Source: Thermomonas carbonis
GTDB lineage: Bacteria > Pseudomonadota > Gammaproteobacteria > Xanthomonadales > Xanthomonadaceae
Direction: 5' to 3'
DNA: 64,000 bases
Assembly: GCF_014396975.1 (NCBI RefSeq)
Contig: NZ_CP060719.1
Span: 2,142,001 to 2,206,000 of the forward strand
Shown: piece after piece, positions 7,882 to 21,964 of the stretch
Layout: every line of letters begins with the position of its first letter
Position numbering within the stretch: the stretch's first letter is position 1
Translations under genes and position numbers: made by a program
The notes under the pieces: model-generated
The model's database searches: none
What the model saw: only the letters and a program-made list of their open reading frames with translations
What the model was told of the DNA's origin: nothing

Positions 7882-9770
7882 TCACACTTCCAGCGTCGCC
7901 AGGTCGCCCTTCTGCTCCAGCCACGCCTTGCGATCGCCGGCGCGCTTTTTCGCCAGCAGCATGTCCATCAGTCCGCGGGTGGCATCGTCGTCGTCGACGG
8001 TGAGCTGCACCAGGCGGCGGGTGTCGATGTGCATGGTGGATTCGCGCAACTGCTGCGGATTCATCTCGCCGAGGCCCTTGAAGCGGGTCACGTTGACCTG
8101 GCCCTTGAGTTTCTCGCGGGCGATCTTCTCCAGCAGCAGGCGCTTTTCTTCTTCGTCCAGCGCGTAGAACACCTGCTTGCCCACGTCCACGCGGAACAGC
8201 GGCGGCATCGCCACGAACACGTGGCCGGCCGCGACCAGCGACGGAAAATGCTTGAGGAACAACGCCGAGAGCAGGGTGGCGATGTGCAGGCCGTCGGAGT
8301 CCGCATCGGCCAGGATCACCACCTTGCCGTAGCGCAGGCCGTCGATGGCCTCCTTGCCAGGGTCGCAACCGATCGCGACAGCGAGGTCGTGCACTTCCTG
8401 CGAGGCCAGCACCTGTCCCGAAGCGACTTCCCAGGTGTTCAGGATCTTGCCGCGCAGGGGCAGGATCGCCTGGAAATCCTTGTCGCGCGCCTGCCGCGCG
8501 CTGCCGCCGGCGGAATCGCCTTCGACCAGGAACAGCTCGGTGCGCGAGAGATCCTGCGAAATGCAGTCGGCCAGCTTGCCGGGCAGCGCCGGGCCCTGGG
8601 TGACCTTCTTGCGGACGATCTGCTTTTCGGTTTTCAGGCGTGCCGATGCGCGTTCGATCGCGAGCTGGGCGATCTTCTCGCCGTATTCGGTGTGCTGGTT
8701 CAGCCACAGCGAAAACGCATCGTGCGCCGCGCCTTCGACGAAGCCCGCGGCCTGGCGCGAACTCAGGCGTTCCTTGGTCTGCCCGCTGAACTGCGGGTCG
8801 GTCATCTTCAGCGACAGCACGAAGGCGACGCGGTCCCACACGTCTTCCGGCGCGAGTTTCACGCCACGCGGCAGCAGGTTGCGGAAGTCGCAGAACTCGC
8901 GCAGCGCGTCGGTGAACCCTGTGCGCAAGCCGTTGACGTGGGTGCCGTGCTGCGCGGTGGGGATCAGGTTGACGTAACTCTCCTGCACCAGCTCGCCCTC
9001 GGCGATCCACGCCACCGCCCAGTCGACGATCTCGGTGTCTTTCTTCAGGGTGCCGACGAACAGTTCCGGCGGCAGCAATTCGCGCTCGGCCAGTTCGCCC
9101 TTCAGATAGTCGCGCAGGCCGTCTTCGTAGTGCCACTCGTTGCGCTCGCCGCTGACTTCATCGAAAAGTGTGACGGTCAGCCCGGGCAGAGCACCGCTTT
9201 CGCGCGCAGCAGATGACGCAGCGCGCGCAGGTTGAACTTGGGCGTATCGAAATACTTCGGGTCCGGCCAGAAACGCAGGCGGGTGCCAGTGTTCTTCTTG
9301 CCCACGCTGCCGACGACTTCAAGCGGCGATGCGCGGTCGCCGTCCTTGAAGCTCATCCTGTATTCGTTGCCGTCGCGCTTGATGAACACGTCGACATGCT
9401 TCGACAGCGCATTGACCACGCTCACGCCCACGCCGTGCAGGCCGCCGCTGAAGGTGTAGTTCTTGTTGCTGAACTTGCCGCCTGCGTGCAACCGGGTGAG
9501 GATCAGTTCGATGCCGGGGATCTTCTCCTCCGGATGGATGTCGACCGGCATGCCGCGGCCGTCGTCGGAGACTTCGCAGCTGCCGTCCTCGTGCATCGTG
9601 ACGCTGATCGCGCGCGCGTGGCCGGCCAGCGCCTCGTCCACAGCGTTGTCGATGACTTCCTGCGCCAGGTGGTTGGGGCGGGTGGTGTCGGTGTACATGC
9701 CGGGCCGGCGCTTGACCGGGTCCAGGCCGGACAGGACTTCGATGTCGGCGGCGTTGTAGCGGGTATTCAT
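7882..9770 (-). CDS. parE: DNA topoisomerase IV subunit B (frameshift near 9181, probable sequence error)
   Basis: Starts MNTRYNAADIEVLSGLDPVK at 9770, the canonical ParE start. The N-terminal GHKL ATPase carries PGMYTDT, EVIDNAVDEAL, SDDGRGMPVDIHPEE and GLHGVGVSVVNALS. The C-terminal part has the TOPRIM metal sites EGDSAGGSA and DADSDG and ends in QKGDLATLEV. ParE with ParC unlinks daughter chromosomes and relaxes supercoils using ATP. As given, the frame stops at TGA after AKAVLCPG. Adding one G to the GGG at 9181-9183 restores PGLTVTLFDEVSGE and joins both halves into about 629 aa. Since parE is essential in most bacteria, a base-calling slip in a short G-run is the most likely cause. Confidence 0.93.
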
Positions 9771-9916
9771 TCGTTCGATCAGCGTGGCCGGGCGCAAGGG
9801 GCGGCCAGTGTGTGGCCTTGGATCGGGATTTGCACGCCCGTGCGCGCGTGCCGCGTGGACATGGCCGATACAATCGACGCTGGGGCAGGCGCATCGTCGG
9901 CCACGGGAGCTTGCGA

Positions 9917-10936
9917 GTGCTGGATGCCGACATGGGCGTGGCGGGGGACGGACCCGGCGCGCGATTGATTGCCGCGGACGTGGGTGGAACCTATGCCCGG
10001 CTGGGACTGGTCGGCGTGGATGCCGACGATGGCATCCACGTGCGGTTCCATCGCCGCTATTCCTGCTCCGAACATGCGGGGCTGGCCGCGATCCTTCGAC
10101 AATTCCGCGCGGAATGCGAGGCGGCGCAGGCCGGATCATTCCCGGTGGCCTGCGTGGTCGCCATCGCCGGGGTGCTGCAGGGCGACCAGTTGCTCAACAG
10201 CAACCTGCCGTGGCCGGTGTCGCTGGCCGAAACCCGCCGCGAGGCCGGCATCGAACACCTGCACCTGATCAACGACTTCGAGGCGCTGGCATGGGCGCTG
10301 CCGCAGATCCCGGTCGCCGAGTTGCAGGTGCTGGGTGAGGGCGATGGCCAGGGCCTGCGCCTGCCGGTGTTGCTGGTCGGCCCGGGCACCGGCTTGGGCG
10401 CCGCGCTGGTGATCGACCAGGGCGGTCGTGTCGGCGTGCAGCCCAGCGAGGCGGGACACGCGACGCTGGCGGCAAGCACGCCGCTGGAGCTCGACGTGGT
10501 GCGCCTGCTGCAGTCGCGCTTCGGCCATGTCGACAACGAGCGCGTGCTCTCTGGCCCCGGGCTGATCAACCTTTATCAAGCCTTGTGCGAACTGCGCGGC
10601 ATGCAGCCGCACTGGAATGCGCCCTCCGAGCTGGTCGATGCCGCGGATGCAGGCAGCGACCTGCTCGCCGCCGAATGCGCCGCGCTGTTCTGCCGCTGGC
10701 TGGGCAGCTTTGCCGGCGACCTGGCGCTCACCTTCCGCGCCGGGTCGGTGTGCCTGGCCGGTGGCCTGGCCGGGCACCTCGACCACTACCTGCGGCAAGG
10801 CGGCTTCATGCAGCGCTTCCTCGACAAGGGGGTCCTGTCCGATACCCTGCGTGACGTGCCCGTTTACACGGTCGAGCATGGCCAGCTCGGCATCATCGGC
10901 GCGGCTGCGTGGCATGCCGCCCACCATCCTTCCTGA
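9917..10936 (+). CDS. glk: Glucokinase (bacterial Glk, ROK-unrelated group)
   Basis: 339 aa from the GTG at 9917, chosen because GGGAG lies 7 bases upstream; the ATG at 9932 is an alternative. ADVGGTYARLGLV is the first phosphate-binding loop, LLVGPGTGLGAALV the second, and EAGHATLA carries the Glx-Gly-His element near the sugar site; LINDFEALAWAL contains the catalytic Asp. The enzyme phosphorylates glucose to glucose-6-phosphate with ATP in the cytoplasm, feeding glycolysis (eno is about 4.4 kb downstream). It is divergent from parE. A TACAAT at 9869-9874 could be its -10 box, but I see no convincing -35. Confidence 0.9.
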   Translation: MLDADMGVAGDGPGARLIAADVGGTYARLGLVGVDADDGIHVRFHRRYSCSEHAGLAAILRQFRAECEAAQAGSFPVACVVAIAGVLQGDQLLNSNLPWPVSLAETRREAGIEHLHLINDFEALAWALPQIPVAELQVLGEGDGQGLRLPVLLVGPGTGLGAALVIDQGGRVGVQPSEAGHATLAASTPLELDVVRLLQSRFGHVDNERVLSGPGLINLYQALCELRGMQPHWNAPSELVDAADAGSDLLAAECAALFCRWLGSFAGDLALTFRAGSVCLAGGLAGHLDHYLRQGGFMQRFLDKGVLSDTLRDVPVYTVEHGQLGIIGAAAWHAAHHPS

Positions 10937-10949
10937 CCGGGGAATTCCC

Positions 10950-11951
10950 ATGTCGTCGCGACGCCGATTCCTGCAGTCCTCCCTGATGGCCGCGGGAGCG
11001 GCAATGTTGCCGACTGCACGTGCCGTGCCCGCATCGACCGACGCTAAAGTCGTGTCGACCTGGGATTTCGGCGTGCCCGCCAATCGCGAGGCCTGGCAGG
11101 TCCTCGCCGCGGGCGGAAATGCGCTCGACGCGGTCGAAGCCGGCGCGCGCTGGGCGGAAACCGGGCAGTGCAATTCGACCGTCGGCCGCTGCGGCTACCC
11201 GGATCGCGACGGTTTCGTGACCCTGGACGCCAGCATCATGCAAGGCGACGGCAGTTGCGGCGCGGTGGCGGCGTTGCAGGACATCGACCATCCGATCTCG
11301 GTTGCCCGCAAGGTGATGGAGAAAACGCCGCACGTGCTGCTGGTCGGCGATGGCGCCAGGCAATTCGCGATTGCCGAAGGCTTCACGCCGCATAGCCTGC
11401 GCACGCCGGAGGCGGAGCAGGCATGGCGCGAATGGCTGGAGACTTCCCGCTACCAGCCCGAGATCAATGCGGAGCGTCGCGGCATCCCCGGCAATCGCGA
11501 GAACCACGACACCATCGGCATGCTCGCTCTCGGTCGCGATGGCCGCATGGCCGGTGCCTGCACCACCAGCGGCATGGCCTGGAAGATGCACGGCCGGGTC
11601 GGCGACAGCCCGATCATCGGCGCGGGCCTGTACGTGGACGACCAGGTCGGCGGCGCGACTGCCTCCGGCGTTGGCGAGGAGATGCTGCGCAACGCGGCGA
11701 GTTTCCTGGTCGTGGAACTGATGCGGCAGGGCCTCTCGCCGGCGGATGCCTGCCGCGGCGCGATCGAGCGGGTGGTGAAGAAGCGCCCGGAGGCGAGCAA
11801 GTCGCTGCAGGTCTGCTTCCTCGCTATGAACACGCATGGTGAGGTCGGCGCGTTCGCGCTGCACCAGGGCTTCGTCTACGCGGTCTGCGACGCGCAGCGG
11901 CAGGACGCGTTGCTGGAATCGCCGTCGGTCTACACGACAACGAAGACCTGA
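10950..11951 (+). CDS. Glycosylasparaginase / isoaspartyl peptidase (Ntn hydrolase), Tat-exported
   Basis: 333 aa. The N-terminus SSRRRFLQSSLMAAGAAML is a twin-arginine signal (RRRFLQ) with a hydrophobic core, so export as a folded protein is expected. GGNALDAVEAGARWAE and the block NHDTIGMLALG mark the type-2 asparaginase family. The Thr in HDTIG would be the nucleophile freed by autocleavage, and GRVGDSPIIGAGLYVDD is the substrate-binding loop. Glycosylasparaginases cleave GlcNAc-Asn linkages left after glycoprotein degradation. The gene starts 13 bases after glk stops and is followed 3 bases later by cutC, so an operon is likely. Confidence 0.88.
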   Translation: MSSRRRFLQSSLMAAGAAMLPTARAVPASTDAKVVSTWDFGVPANREAWQVLAAGGNALDAVEAGARWAETGQCNSTVGRCGYPDRDGFVTLDASIMQGDGSCGAVAALQDIDHPISVARKVMEKTPHVLLVGDGARQFAIAEGFTPHSLRTPEAEQAWREWLETSRYQPEINAERRGIPGNRENHDTIGMLALGRDGRMAGACTTSGMAWKMHGRVGDSPIIGAGLYVDDQVGGATASGVGEEMLRNAASFLVVELMRQGLSPADACRGAIERVVKKRPEASKSLQVCFLAMNTHGEVGAFALHQGFVYAVCDAQRQDALLESPSVYTTTKT

Positions 11952-11954
11952 CGG

Positions 11955-12686
11955 ATGGGGTCGTTGCGGCGGCTGCTGGAGATCGCGGCGGGTTCGCTGG
12001 AGTCGGCCCTGGCCGCACAGGCGGGTGGCGCGGATCGCGTCGAGTTGTGCGGCAGCCTCGATGGGGGCGGCGTCACGCCGTCGTTCGGGATGATCGCGTT
12101 GGCGCGCGAACGCCTGCGCATCCCGCTGTACGTGTTGATACGCCCGCGCGCGGGGGATTTCGTCTATTCGCCGGCAGAACTGGAATCGATGCATCGCGAT
12201 GTCGAGGCCTGTGCACGGCTGGGCTGCGATGGCATCGTCATCGGCATGCTGGATGCCGGTGGTGCCGTCGACGTGGCGGGTTGCCGGGTGCTGGTCGCGG
12301 CGGCGGGTTCCCTGGGCGTGACCTTCCATCGCGCGTTCGATTGCGTCGCCGATCGCCACGCGGCACTCGATGCCGTGGTCGCGCTGGGCTGCGAGCGCGT
12401 CCTCACCTCGGGTGGCGCGGACAGCGCGGAGCACGGCGCGGCGGTGATCGCGGCCGACATCGCCCATGCCGATGGCCGGATCGCGTTGATGCCGGGCGCG
12501 GGACTCAATCCCGGAAACATCGGGGCGGTGGCGCGCGCGACCGGCGCTCGCGATTTCCACGCCTCGGCCCGCGAATTCCAACCCGGCATCGGCCGCGAAG
12601 GGCCGGCGGGACTGGCCCGCGGCCATTGGCGCAGCAGCCAAGAGCTGGTGCGGCGGCTACGGCAGGCGCTCGACGCCGAAACCTGA
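11955..12686 (+). CDS. cutC: CutC family protein
   Basis: 243 aa TIM-barrel protein. LLEIAAGSLESALAAQAGGADRVELC is the typical CutC N-terminus, followed by SLDGGGVTPSFGMI, VLIRPRAGDFVYS, FHRAFDCVAD, ERVLTSGG and MPGAGLNPGNI. CutC was named for copper tolerance in E. coli, but that role is disputed and the enzymatic function is unknown. It sits 3 bases after the glycosylasparaginase gene and is probably translated from the same mRNA. No metal-handling gene is nearby. Confidence 0.9.
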   Translation: MGSLRRLLEIAAGSLESALAAQAGGADRVELCGSLDGGGVTPSFGMIALARERLRIPLYVLIRPRAGDFVYSPAELESMHRDVEACARLGCDGIVIGMLDAGGAVDVAGCRVLVAAAGSLGVTFHRAFDCVADRHAALDAVVALGCERVLTSGGADSAEHGAAVIAADIAHADGRIALMPGAGLNPGNIGAVARATGARDFHASAREFQPGIGREGPAGLARGHWRSSQELVRRLRQALDAET

Positions 12687-12772
12687 ACCGGTCGGGTTTT
12701 CCCGTTGCGGATCAATGGTTTCCGTCGATACGGACGCAGCCGGCGCGTGCAGCGACCGGGCGCTTCGCCTAG

Positions 12773-16663
<3,891 letters not shown>

Positions 16664-16677
16664 GAGGCAACCAGCAG

Positions 16678-17007
16678 GTGAAGCCGGTGCGCGTGCTGCT
16701 GCTGTTGCTGGCATTGCTGCTGGCGGGCCTGCAGTACACTCTCTGGCTCGGCAACGGCGGGCATGGCGAGGTTTCCGCGCTGCGTCAGCAGGTGGCCACG
16801 CAGCAGGCGGAAAACCTGAGGCTGCAGGAACGCAACGGCGCGCTTGCGGCCGAAGTCGAGGACCTCAAGTCCGGCGAGGCCGCGGTCGAGGAGCGGGCGC
16901 GCAGCGAGCTGGGCATGGTCAAGCCGGGCGAAACGTTTTATCGCGTGGTCGAGGATGCGCCTGCCGGTGCTGCCACGCCTGCACCGACGCCGGCCGCAAG
17001 CCCGTGA
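16678..17007 (+). CDS. ftsB: Cell-division protein FtsB
   Basis: 109 aa from a GTG start preceded by GAGAGG. There is a single membrane helix (about 5-20, RVLLLLLALLLAGLQYTLW), then a coiled coil (about 29-65, RQQVATQQAENLRLQERNG), then the conserved ERARSELGMVKPGETFYRVV. FtsB bridges FtsL and FtsQ in the divisome at the inner membrane. The C-terminal tail is rich in Ala and Pro and longer than needed. Placement between eno and ispD is the classic order, and the stop overlaps the ispD GTG (GTGA). Confidence 0.93.
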   Translation: MKPVRVLLLLLALLLAGLQYTLWLGNGGHGEVSALRQQVATQQAENLRLQERNGALAAEVEDLKSGEAAVEERARSELGMVKPGETFYRVVEDAPAGAATPAPTPAASP

Positions 17008-17690
17008 GCTGGGCGCTGGTTCCCGCCGCCGGCAGCGGTCGCCGCTTCGGTGGCGAGGTGCCCAAGCAATACCTGTGCGCCGCCGGCAAACCGCTGATCG
17101 AACATGCGCTGGATGCCTTGCTGTCGCATGCCGGCGTCGATGGCGTGGTGGTTGCGCTGGCGGCGGATGATGCGCATTGGCCAGGTTTGGCGTCATTTCA
17201 TGGCAAGTCGGTGATCACCTGCATCGGCGGCGGCGAACGCGCGGATTCGGTGCTGGCGGCATTGCATGCGTTACCGGCCGGTGTGTCCAAAGATGTGCTG
17301 TTGCTGGTCCACGACGCCGCCCGTCCCAACCTGCATGCCGATGACATCCGCAAACTCATCGAAGCCGCGAAGACCTGCCCAGATGGCGCGATTCTGGCCG
17401 CGCCGGTGCGCGATACGCTGAAGCGATCCGGTGCCGGTGCCCGCATCGCGCGGACGGAATCGCGCGATGGCCTGTGGCGCGCACTGACACCGCAGGCTTT
17501 CCGTCGCGACCTGTTGCTGCGGGCGCTGCAGTCGGCGAAGGCTGACGGCGTCGTGGCCACCGACGAGGCGATGGCAGTCGAGCGCCTGGGCCTGCATCCC
17601 GCGCTGGTGGAAGGCCGCGAGGACAACCTGAAAGTCACTACGCCCGCCGACCTGGCGCTGGCGGAATTCCTGTTGGCGAGGCGCGCATGA
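17004..17690 (+). CDS. ispD: 2-C-methyl-D-erythritol 4-phosphate cytidylyltransferase
   Basis: 228 aa, GTG start overlapping the ftsB stop. [21 protein letters not shown] is the nucleotide-binding loop; [24 protein letters not shown] and [20 protein letters not shown] are the remaining family blocks. It transfers CMP from CTP to methylerythritol phosphate in the MEP isoprenoid pathway; pyrG in the same gene run makes the CTP. It overlaps ispF by 4 bases (ATGA). Confidence 0.96.
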   Translation: MSWALVPAAGSGRRFGGEVPKQYLCAAGKPLIEHALDALLSHAGVDGVVVALAADDAHWPGLASFHGKSVITCIGGGERADSVLAALHALPAGVSKDVLLLVHDAARPNLHADDIRKLIEAAKTCPDGAILAAPVRDTLKRSGAGARIARTESRDGLWRALTPQAFRRDLLLRALQSAKADGVVATDEAMAVERLGLHPALVEGREDNLKVTTPADLALAEFLLARRA

Positions 17691-18172
17691 GCATCGACAT
17701 CCGCATCGGCCATGGCTTCGACGTGCACGCCTTCGGCGACGGCGACCACGTGATGCTCGGCGGTGTCCGCATCGCCCACGACCGCGGCGTGCTGGCGCAC
17801 AGCGATGGCGACGTGGTGTTGCATGCCTTGTGCGACGCCATGCTTGGCGCGCTGGCGCTGGGCGACATCGGCATCCATTTCCCACCCTCCGACGCGCGCT
17901 GGAAGGGCGCCGACAGCCGGGCATTCGTGCGTCAATGCGATGCGCTGTTGCACGAGCGTGGCTGGCGCGTCGGCAACTGCGACATCACCGTCATCTGCGA
18001 GCGGCCCAAGGTCGGCCCGCATGCGCAGGCCATGCGCGAGGTGATCGCGGACGACCTCGGCATCGACGTCGATGCCGTCAGCGTCAAGGCCACCACCACC
18101 GAAACCCTCGGTTTCACCGGCCGCCGCGAAGGTGTCGCCGCGCAGGCGGTCTGCCTGCTGGTGCGAACGTGA
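17687..18172 (+). CDS. ispF: 2-C-methyl-D-erythritol 2,4-cyclodiphosphate synthase
   Basis: 161 aa. [21 protein letters not shown] provides the metal-binding Asp and His; [25 protein letters not shown] and [21 protein letters not shown] complete the trimer active site. It cyclises the CDP-methylerythritol phosphate product to MEcPP, releasing CMP, in the cytoplasm. It is the partner of ispD immediately upstream. Its stop overlaps the truD GTG start. Confidence 0.97.
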   Translation: MSIDIRIGHGFDVHAFGDGDHVMLGGVRIAHDRGVLAHSDGDVVLHALCDAMLGALALGDIGIHFPPSDARWKGADSRAFVRQCDALLHERGWRVGNCDITVICERPKVGPHAQAMREVIADDLGIDVDAVSVKATTTETLGFTGRREGVAAQAVCLLVRT

Positions 18173-19200
18173 CCGAACCCGCGCGCGCGCATGGCGCGCC
18201 GGTGTTGGCCGCACGCATCCGCACCTCGCCGGAGGATTTCTTCGTCGAGGAACTGCCTGCGTTCGAAGCAAGTGGTGCTGGCGAGCACCTGCTGCTGACA
18301 GTCGAGAAGCGCGGCATGAACACCACGTTTGCCGCCAAGCGCATCGCGACGTGGGCAGGTGTGGACGAATCCGCGGTCGGACAGGCCGGGATGAAGGATC
18401 GGCATGCGGTGACCCGGCAGCGGTTCAGCGTGTGGTTGCCGAAAAGAGTCGCGCCCGACATCGAGACCCTGCAGTCCGACGACCTGCGCGTGCTTGGCCA
18501 CGCCTGGCATGTGCGCAAGCTGCCGCGCGGTGCGCTGGCGGGCAATCGCTTCGTGCTGGTGTTGCGCGATGTCGATGGCGAACGTGCGGCGATCGAATCA
18601 CGCCTGCAGGCGATCGCCGCACAAGGCGTGCCGAACTATTTCGGAGAACAGCGCTTCGGTCGTGGTGGAAACAACGTGCAGCAGGCGGTGGCGATGTTCG
18701 CCGGTCGCCGGTTCAAGCGCGAGGAGCGCGCGATGCTGTTGTCGGCCGCCCGTTCCGCATTGTTCAACCGTGTGCTGGCAGCACGTGTCGACGCAGTCAC
18801 GTGGAACGCGGCGCTCGATGGTGAGGTGTGGATGCTCGACGGCAGTCGCAGCGTGTTCGGCCCCGAGGCGTTCACGGACGAACTGCAAACGCGGCTCGAT
18901 GCATTCGATATCCATCCCACCGGCCCGTTGTGGGGCGAGGGCGAGTTGCGCAGTGACGATGTCGCACGCCACGTCGAGTTGGCCGCGCTTGGAGGTGATA
19001 CCGCAGCACGCATCCGCGAGGGGCTGGAGCGTGCAGGGCTGAAGCAGGAGCGGCGCGCGCTGCGTTTGCGGCCATCGGACCTTGCATGGACATGGCGCGA
19101 TGACGATGCCCTGGAAGTGCGCTTTGCGCTGCCGCCGGGTTGTTATGCGACAACCATATTGCGCGAGTTGGGCGAAGTCACCGACGCGGCTTCGCCCTAG
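18169..19200 (+). CDS. truD: tRNA pseudouridine(13) synthase
   Basis: 343 aa, GTG start inside the ispF stop (GTGA). The N-terminal [22 protein letters not shown], the catalytic Asp in [25 protein letters not shown] and the C-terminal [16 protein letters not shown] are TruD signatures. It isomerises U13 of tRNA-Glu to pseudouridine. It is the last gene of the eno-ftsB-ispD-ispF-truD run. Its TAG stop shares a CTAG tetranucleotide with the stop of the convergent smr gene. Confidence 0.95.
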   Translation: MTEPARAHGAPVLAARIRTSPEDFFVEELPAFEASGAGEHLLLTVEKRGMNTTFAAKRIATWAGVDESAVGQAGMKDRHAVTRQRFSVWLPKRVAPDIETLQSDDLRVLGHAWHVRKLPRGALAGNRFVLVLRDVDGERAAIESRLQAIAAQGVPNYFGEQRFGRGGNNVQQAVAMFAGRRFKREERAMLLSAARSALFNRVLAARVDAVTWNAALDGEVWMLDGSRSVFGPEAFTDELQTRLDAFDIHPTGPLWGEGELRSDDVARHVELAALGGDTAARIREGLERAGLKQERRALRLRPSDLAWTWRDDDALEVRFALPPGCYATTILRELGEVTDAASP

Positions 19201-19751
19201 CGCTTCTCCAGCAACACCAGCACCGCCCCGGTGCCGCCTTGCGCGACCGGCGGCGAATGGAAGGCGAGCACGTCGGCGCGCTGGCGCAACACCCGGTCGA
19301 CCAGATTCTTCAGTACCGGCAGGCGTTCTTCCGAGTTGCGACCCTTGCCGTGAATGATGCGCACGCAACCGACGCCATGAATGCGGCAGTCGCGCAGGAA
19401 TTCGCGCAGCAGGGATTCGGCGATGTGCGCCGGTAGCCCGTGCAGGTCCAGCTCTTCCTGCGGCGAATACTCGCCACGCGCCAGCCGTTTCAGCACCAGC
19501 GGCGGGATCTCGTCGCGGCGGTGGCTGAGCACGTCGCCGGCTTCCAGCGAAGCAATCACTGCATGCTGGAACTCGTCGCGGGCGGCATCCTCGTCGCGGC
19601 GCGCCATTTTTGCCGAGGGCTTGGGTTTCGGCGGCGAGGGCGGCAACGGCGTTTCCGGCAGGGCGCGCACCTTGCCGCGGTCGGCACCGATCGCGGCGCG
19701 GAACAGCTCGGCGTCGTCGCGGTCGTCGAGTTCGGGTGGGGCCTTGCGCAT
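19197..19751 (-). CDS. Smr-domain protein (SmrA/YdaL-like endonuclease)
   Basis: 184 aa. A charged and proline-rich N-terminal region (about 1-60) leads to a C-terminal Smr domain with the [11 protein letters not shown] signature, [12 protein letters not shown] and [17 protein letters not shown]. Small MutS-related proteins are nucleases that nick DNA or cleave RNA; in E. coli, SmrA/SmrB homologues cut DNA or mRNA at collided ribosomes. It lies convergent to truD and divergent from surE. Whether DNA or RNA is the target cannot be told from the sequence. Confidence 0.88.
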   Translation of the reverse strand: MRKAPPELDDRDDAELFRAAIGADRGKVRALPETPLPPSPPKPKPSAKMARRDEDAARDEFQHAVIASLEAGDVLSHRRDEIPPLVLKRLARGEYSPQEELDLHGLPAHIAESLLREFLRDCRIHGVGCVRIIHGKGRNSEERLPVLKNLVDRVLRQRADVLAFHSPPVAQGGTGAVLVLLEKR

Positions 19752-19839
19752 CGGCGCAGGTTACCGCGAAGCGCGGGCAGCGCCGGTGATCGCATCCGGT
19801 ATCATGGCCGCATGCAGAATGTAGCGATGTCGTAGCGCC

Positions 19840-20628
19840 ATGCGGGTCCTTGTCAGCAACGACGATGGCGTCGACGCCCCCGGTATCCAGGCGCTGGCGC
19901 ACGGCCTGCGCGAAGCCGGCCACGAGGTCATCGTGGTGGCCCCGGATCGCGACCGCAGCGGCGCGAGCAATTCGCTGACGCTGGATGCACCGATCCGCGT
20001 GGTGCAGATCGATGACCGCAGGTGGAAGGTTTACGGCACGCCCACCGACTGCGTGCACGTGGCGATCACCGGCATGCTGGAGACGGCAGGCCTGGAGCCC
20101 GACATCGTGGTCTCCGGCATCAACAATACTGCCAACCTCGGCGACGACGTGATCTATTCCGGCACCGTCGCCGCAGCCATGGAAGGGCGTTTCCTGGGCC
20201 TGCCGGCGGTGGCGATGTCCTTGGTCACCGCCGACCACAACGGCCGTCATTACGAGACCGCGGCGAAGGCGGCGGTGGAGATCATCGCGCGCCTGCGTAC
20301 CGATCCGCTGCCGGCCAACACCATCCTCAACGTCAACGTGCCGGACCTGCCGTGGGATGAGATCCGCGGCTTCGAGACCAGCCGCCTCGGCAATCGTCAT
20401 CGCGCCGAGGCATGCACGCCGCAGCAGGATCCGCGCGGCCGCCAGTGGTGGTGGATCGGCGCTGCGGGCATCGAGCAGGACGCCGGCCCCGGCACCGATT
20501 TCCATGCGGTGCGCACCGGCCACATCTCGATCACCCCGATCCACGTCGACCTGACCCGCTACCAGGCGCTGGAGCAGGTGGCGAGCTGGGTCGGCGGGCT
20601 GGCGACGACGCTGGAGCCAGCCAAGTGA
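19840..20628 (+). CDS. surE: 5'/3'-nucleotidase SurE
   Basis: 262 aa. [16 protein letters not shown] carries the metal-binding Asp pair; [27 protein letters not shown] and [25 protein letters not shown] are family signatures, and ITPIHVDLT closes the domain. It dephosphorylates nucleoside monophosphates and short polyphosphates in the cytoplasm, with a stationary-phase survival phenotype in E. coli. The stop overlaps the pcm GTG start (GTGA). A TATCAT at 19800-19805 is a possible -10 box. Confidence 0.96.
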   Translation: MRVLVSNDDGVDAPGIQALAHGLREAGHEVIVVAPDRDRSGASNSLTLDAPIRVVQIDDRRWKVYGTPTDCVHVAITGMLETAGLEPDIVVSGINNTANLGDDVIYSGTVAAAMEGRFLGLPAVAMSLVTADHNGRHYETAAKAAVEIIARLRTDPLPANTILNVNVPDLPWDEIRGFETSRLGNRHRAEACTPQQDPRGRQWWWIGAAGIEQDAGPGTDFHAVRTGHISITPIHVDLTRYQALEQVASWVGGLATTLEPAK

Positions 20629-21323
20629 TCGCTCGCATGCGCCTGCAGCCGGCCGACATCGGCAGCGGCCTGACCGGGCAGCGCGTGCGCGACCGGCTGA
20701 TCGACTGGCTGCGCGCCGGATCCGCCGACTACGAGGCAATCACCGACGAGCGCGTGCTCAATGCGATCCGCACGGTGCCGCGCCATCAGTTCGTCGATGA
20801 AGCGCTGGCGATGCGCGCCTACGAGAACAACGCCTTGCCGATCGGCCACGGGCAGACGATCTCGCAGCCGTGGGTGGTCGCGCGGATGACTGAAGTGCTG
20901 CTGCAGCAGGGCATGCCGAAGCGGGTGCTGGAGATCGGCACCGGCTCCGGCTACCAGGCGGCGGTGCTGGCCGCGCTGGGCGTCGAGGTGTTCACGGTGG
21001 AGCGCATCGGCGACCTGCTGCGCACTGCCCGCAAGCGCTTCCGCACGCTGGGCCTGCACGTGCGAAGCAAGCACGACGACGGCCGCATCGGCTGGCCGGA
21101 GGAAGCGCCGTTCGATGGCGTGATCGTCACCGCCGCGGCAGCATCGCTGGTGGATGCGCTGAGCACCCAGCTGGCGCCGGGCGGCACCCTGATCGCACCC
21201 GTTGGCCCATCGGGCGGCCAGTCGTTGCTGTGGCTGCGCAAGGACGCGGAGGGTGCGATCGTCCAGCGCGACCTGGGGCCTGTGGTCTTCGTGCCACTGC
21301 TGTCCGGGATGGTGGACGCATGA
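20625..21323 (+). CDS. pcm: Protein-L-isoaspartate O-methyltransferase
   Basis: 232 aa from a GTG that overlaps the surE stop; the ATG at 20637 is an alternative. [31 protein letters not shown] is the substrate-binding region, and [16 protein letters not shown] binds S-adenosylmethionine. [15 protein letters not shown] and [13 protein letters not shown] follow in the usual order. It methylates isoaspartyl residues formed by protein ageing so that they revert to aspartate. It is the middle gene of the surE-pcm-exoD-like-nlpD run, and its stop overlaps the next start (ATGA). Confidence 0.95.
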   Translation: MIARMRLQPADIGSGLTGQRVRDRLIDWLRAGSADYEAITDERVLNAIRTVPRHQFVDEALAMRAYENNALPIGHGQTISQPWVVARMTEVLLQQGMPKRVLEIGTGSGYQAAVLAALGVEVFTVERIGDLLRTARKRFRTLGLHVRSKHDDGRIGWPEEAPFDGVIVTAAAASLVDALSTQLAPGGTLIAPVGPSGGQSLLWLRKDAEGAIVQRDLGPVVFVPLLSGMVDA

Positions 21324-21961
21324 CTGCGGACCCGCTGGCTGACTCCTCGTTGCGCCAGCAATTGCTGGCGATGATCGCTCGCCTGCCCGATGGGTCGATG
21401 GCGCTCGGCGATTTGCTCGACCAGTTCGGCAATGACGGATTGTTGCTGCTGACCATTTTCCTGACCCTGGTCTTCCTGATTCCGGTGTCGATCCCCGGGG
21501 TGAGTACCGCGTTCGGCGCGGCGATCCTGCTGGTCGGTCTGAGTCGCCTGCGCGGCAAACCGCTGTGGCTTCCCGCGCGCCTGCGCGGGCGCAGCATCCC
21601 CACTTCCCGCCTGCGTCCGGCGTTGGATCGGGGGCTGGTGTGGGTGCGCAGGCTGGAGAAAATCAGCCGACCGCAGCGGCTCCCCGCGCTCGCGCAGGGC
21701 GGGATGGCGGGTGTGATCAACAACCTCGCCTTCATTCTCGCGGCATTGCTGCTGATGGCACCGTTCGGATTCGTGCCGTTCAGCAATACCTTGCCGGCGA
21801 TCGCGCTGCTGTTGTTCGCCATCGGGTTCCTGCAGAAGGATGGTGGCGCAGTGTTGCTGGGGCATCTGGCCAATATCGCCACCATCGTCTACTTCAGCGT
21901 GCTGATCGGCGGCGGCGGGTTGGCGGTGAAGGAAATGTTCAAGCACTTCGGGCTAGGCTGA
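21320..21961 (+). CDS. ExoD-family membrane protein
   Basis: 213 aa from the ATG inside the pcm stop. [20 protein letters not shown] and [21 protein letters not shown] match the start of the ExoD family, followed by [11 protein letters not shown] and several hydrophobic segments (about five). ExoD was found as an exopolysaccharide-synthesis and alkali-tolerance gene in Sinorhizobium; its biochemical function is not known. Its insertion between pcm and nlpD is unusual outside xanthomonads. Only 3 bases separate it from nlpD. Confidence 0.85.
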   Translation: MTADPLADSSLRQQLLAMIARLPDGSMALGDLLDQFGNDGLLLLTIFLTLVFLIPVSIPGVSTAFGAAILLVGLSRLRGKPLWLPARLRGRSIPTSRLRPALDRGLVWVRRLEKISRPQRLPALAQGGMAGVINNLAFILAALLLMAPFGFVPFSNTLPAIALLLFAIGFLQKDGGAVLLGHLANIATIVYFSVLIGGGGLAVKEMFKHFGLG

Positions 21962-21964
21962 GTC

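Noticed and set aside
7882..9770. parE as a true pseudogene
   Set aside because: All motifs are intact on both sides of a one-base slip in a G-run, and the gene is essential in most bacteria; a sequence error is more likely.
9830..9874. Full sigma-70 promoter for glk
   Set aside because: TACAAT is a fair -10, but the nearest TTGCAC lies 33 bases upstream, too far to be its -35.
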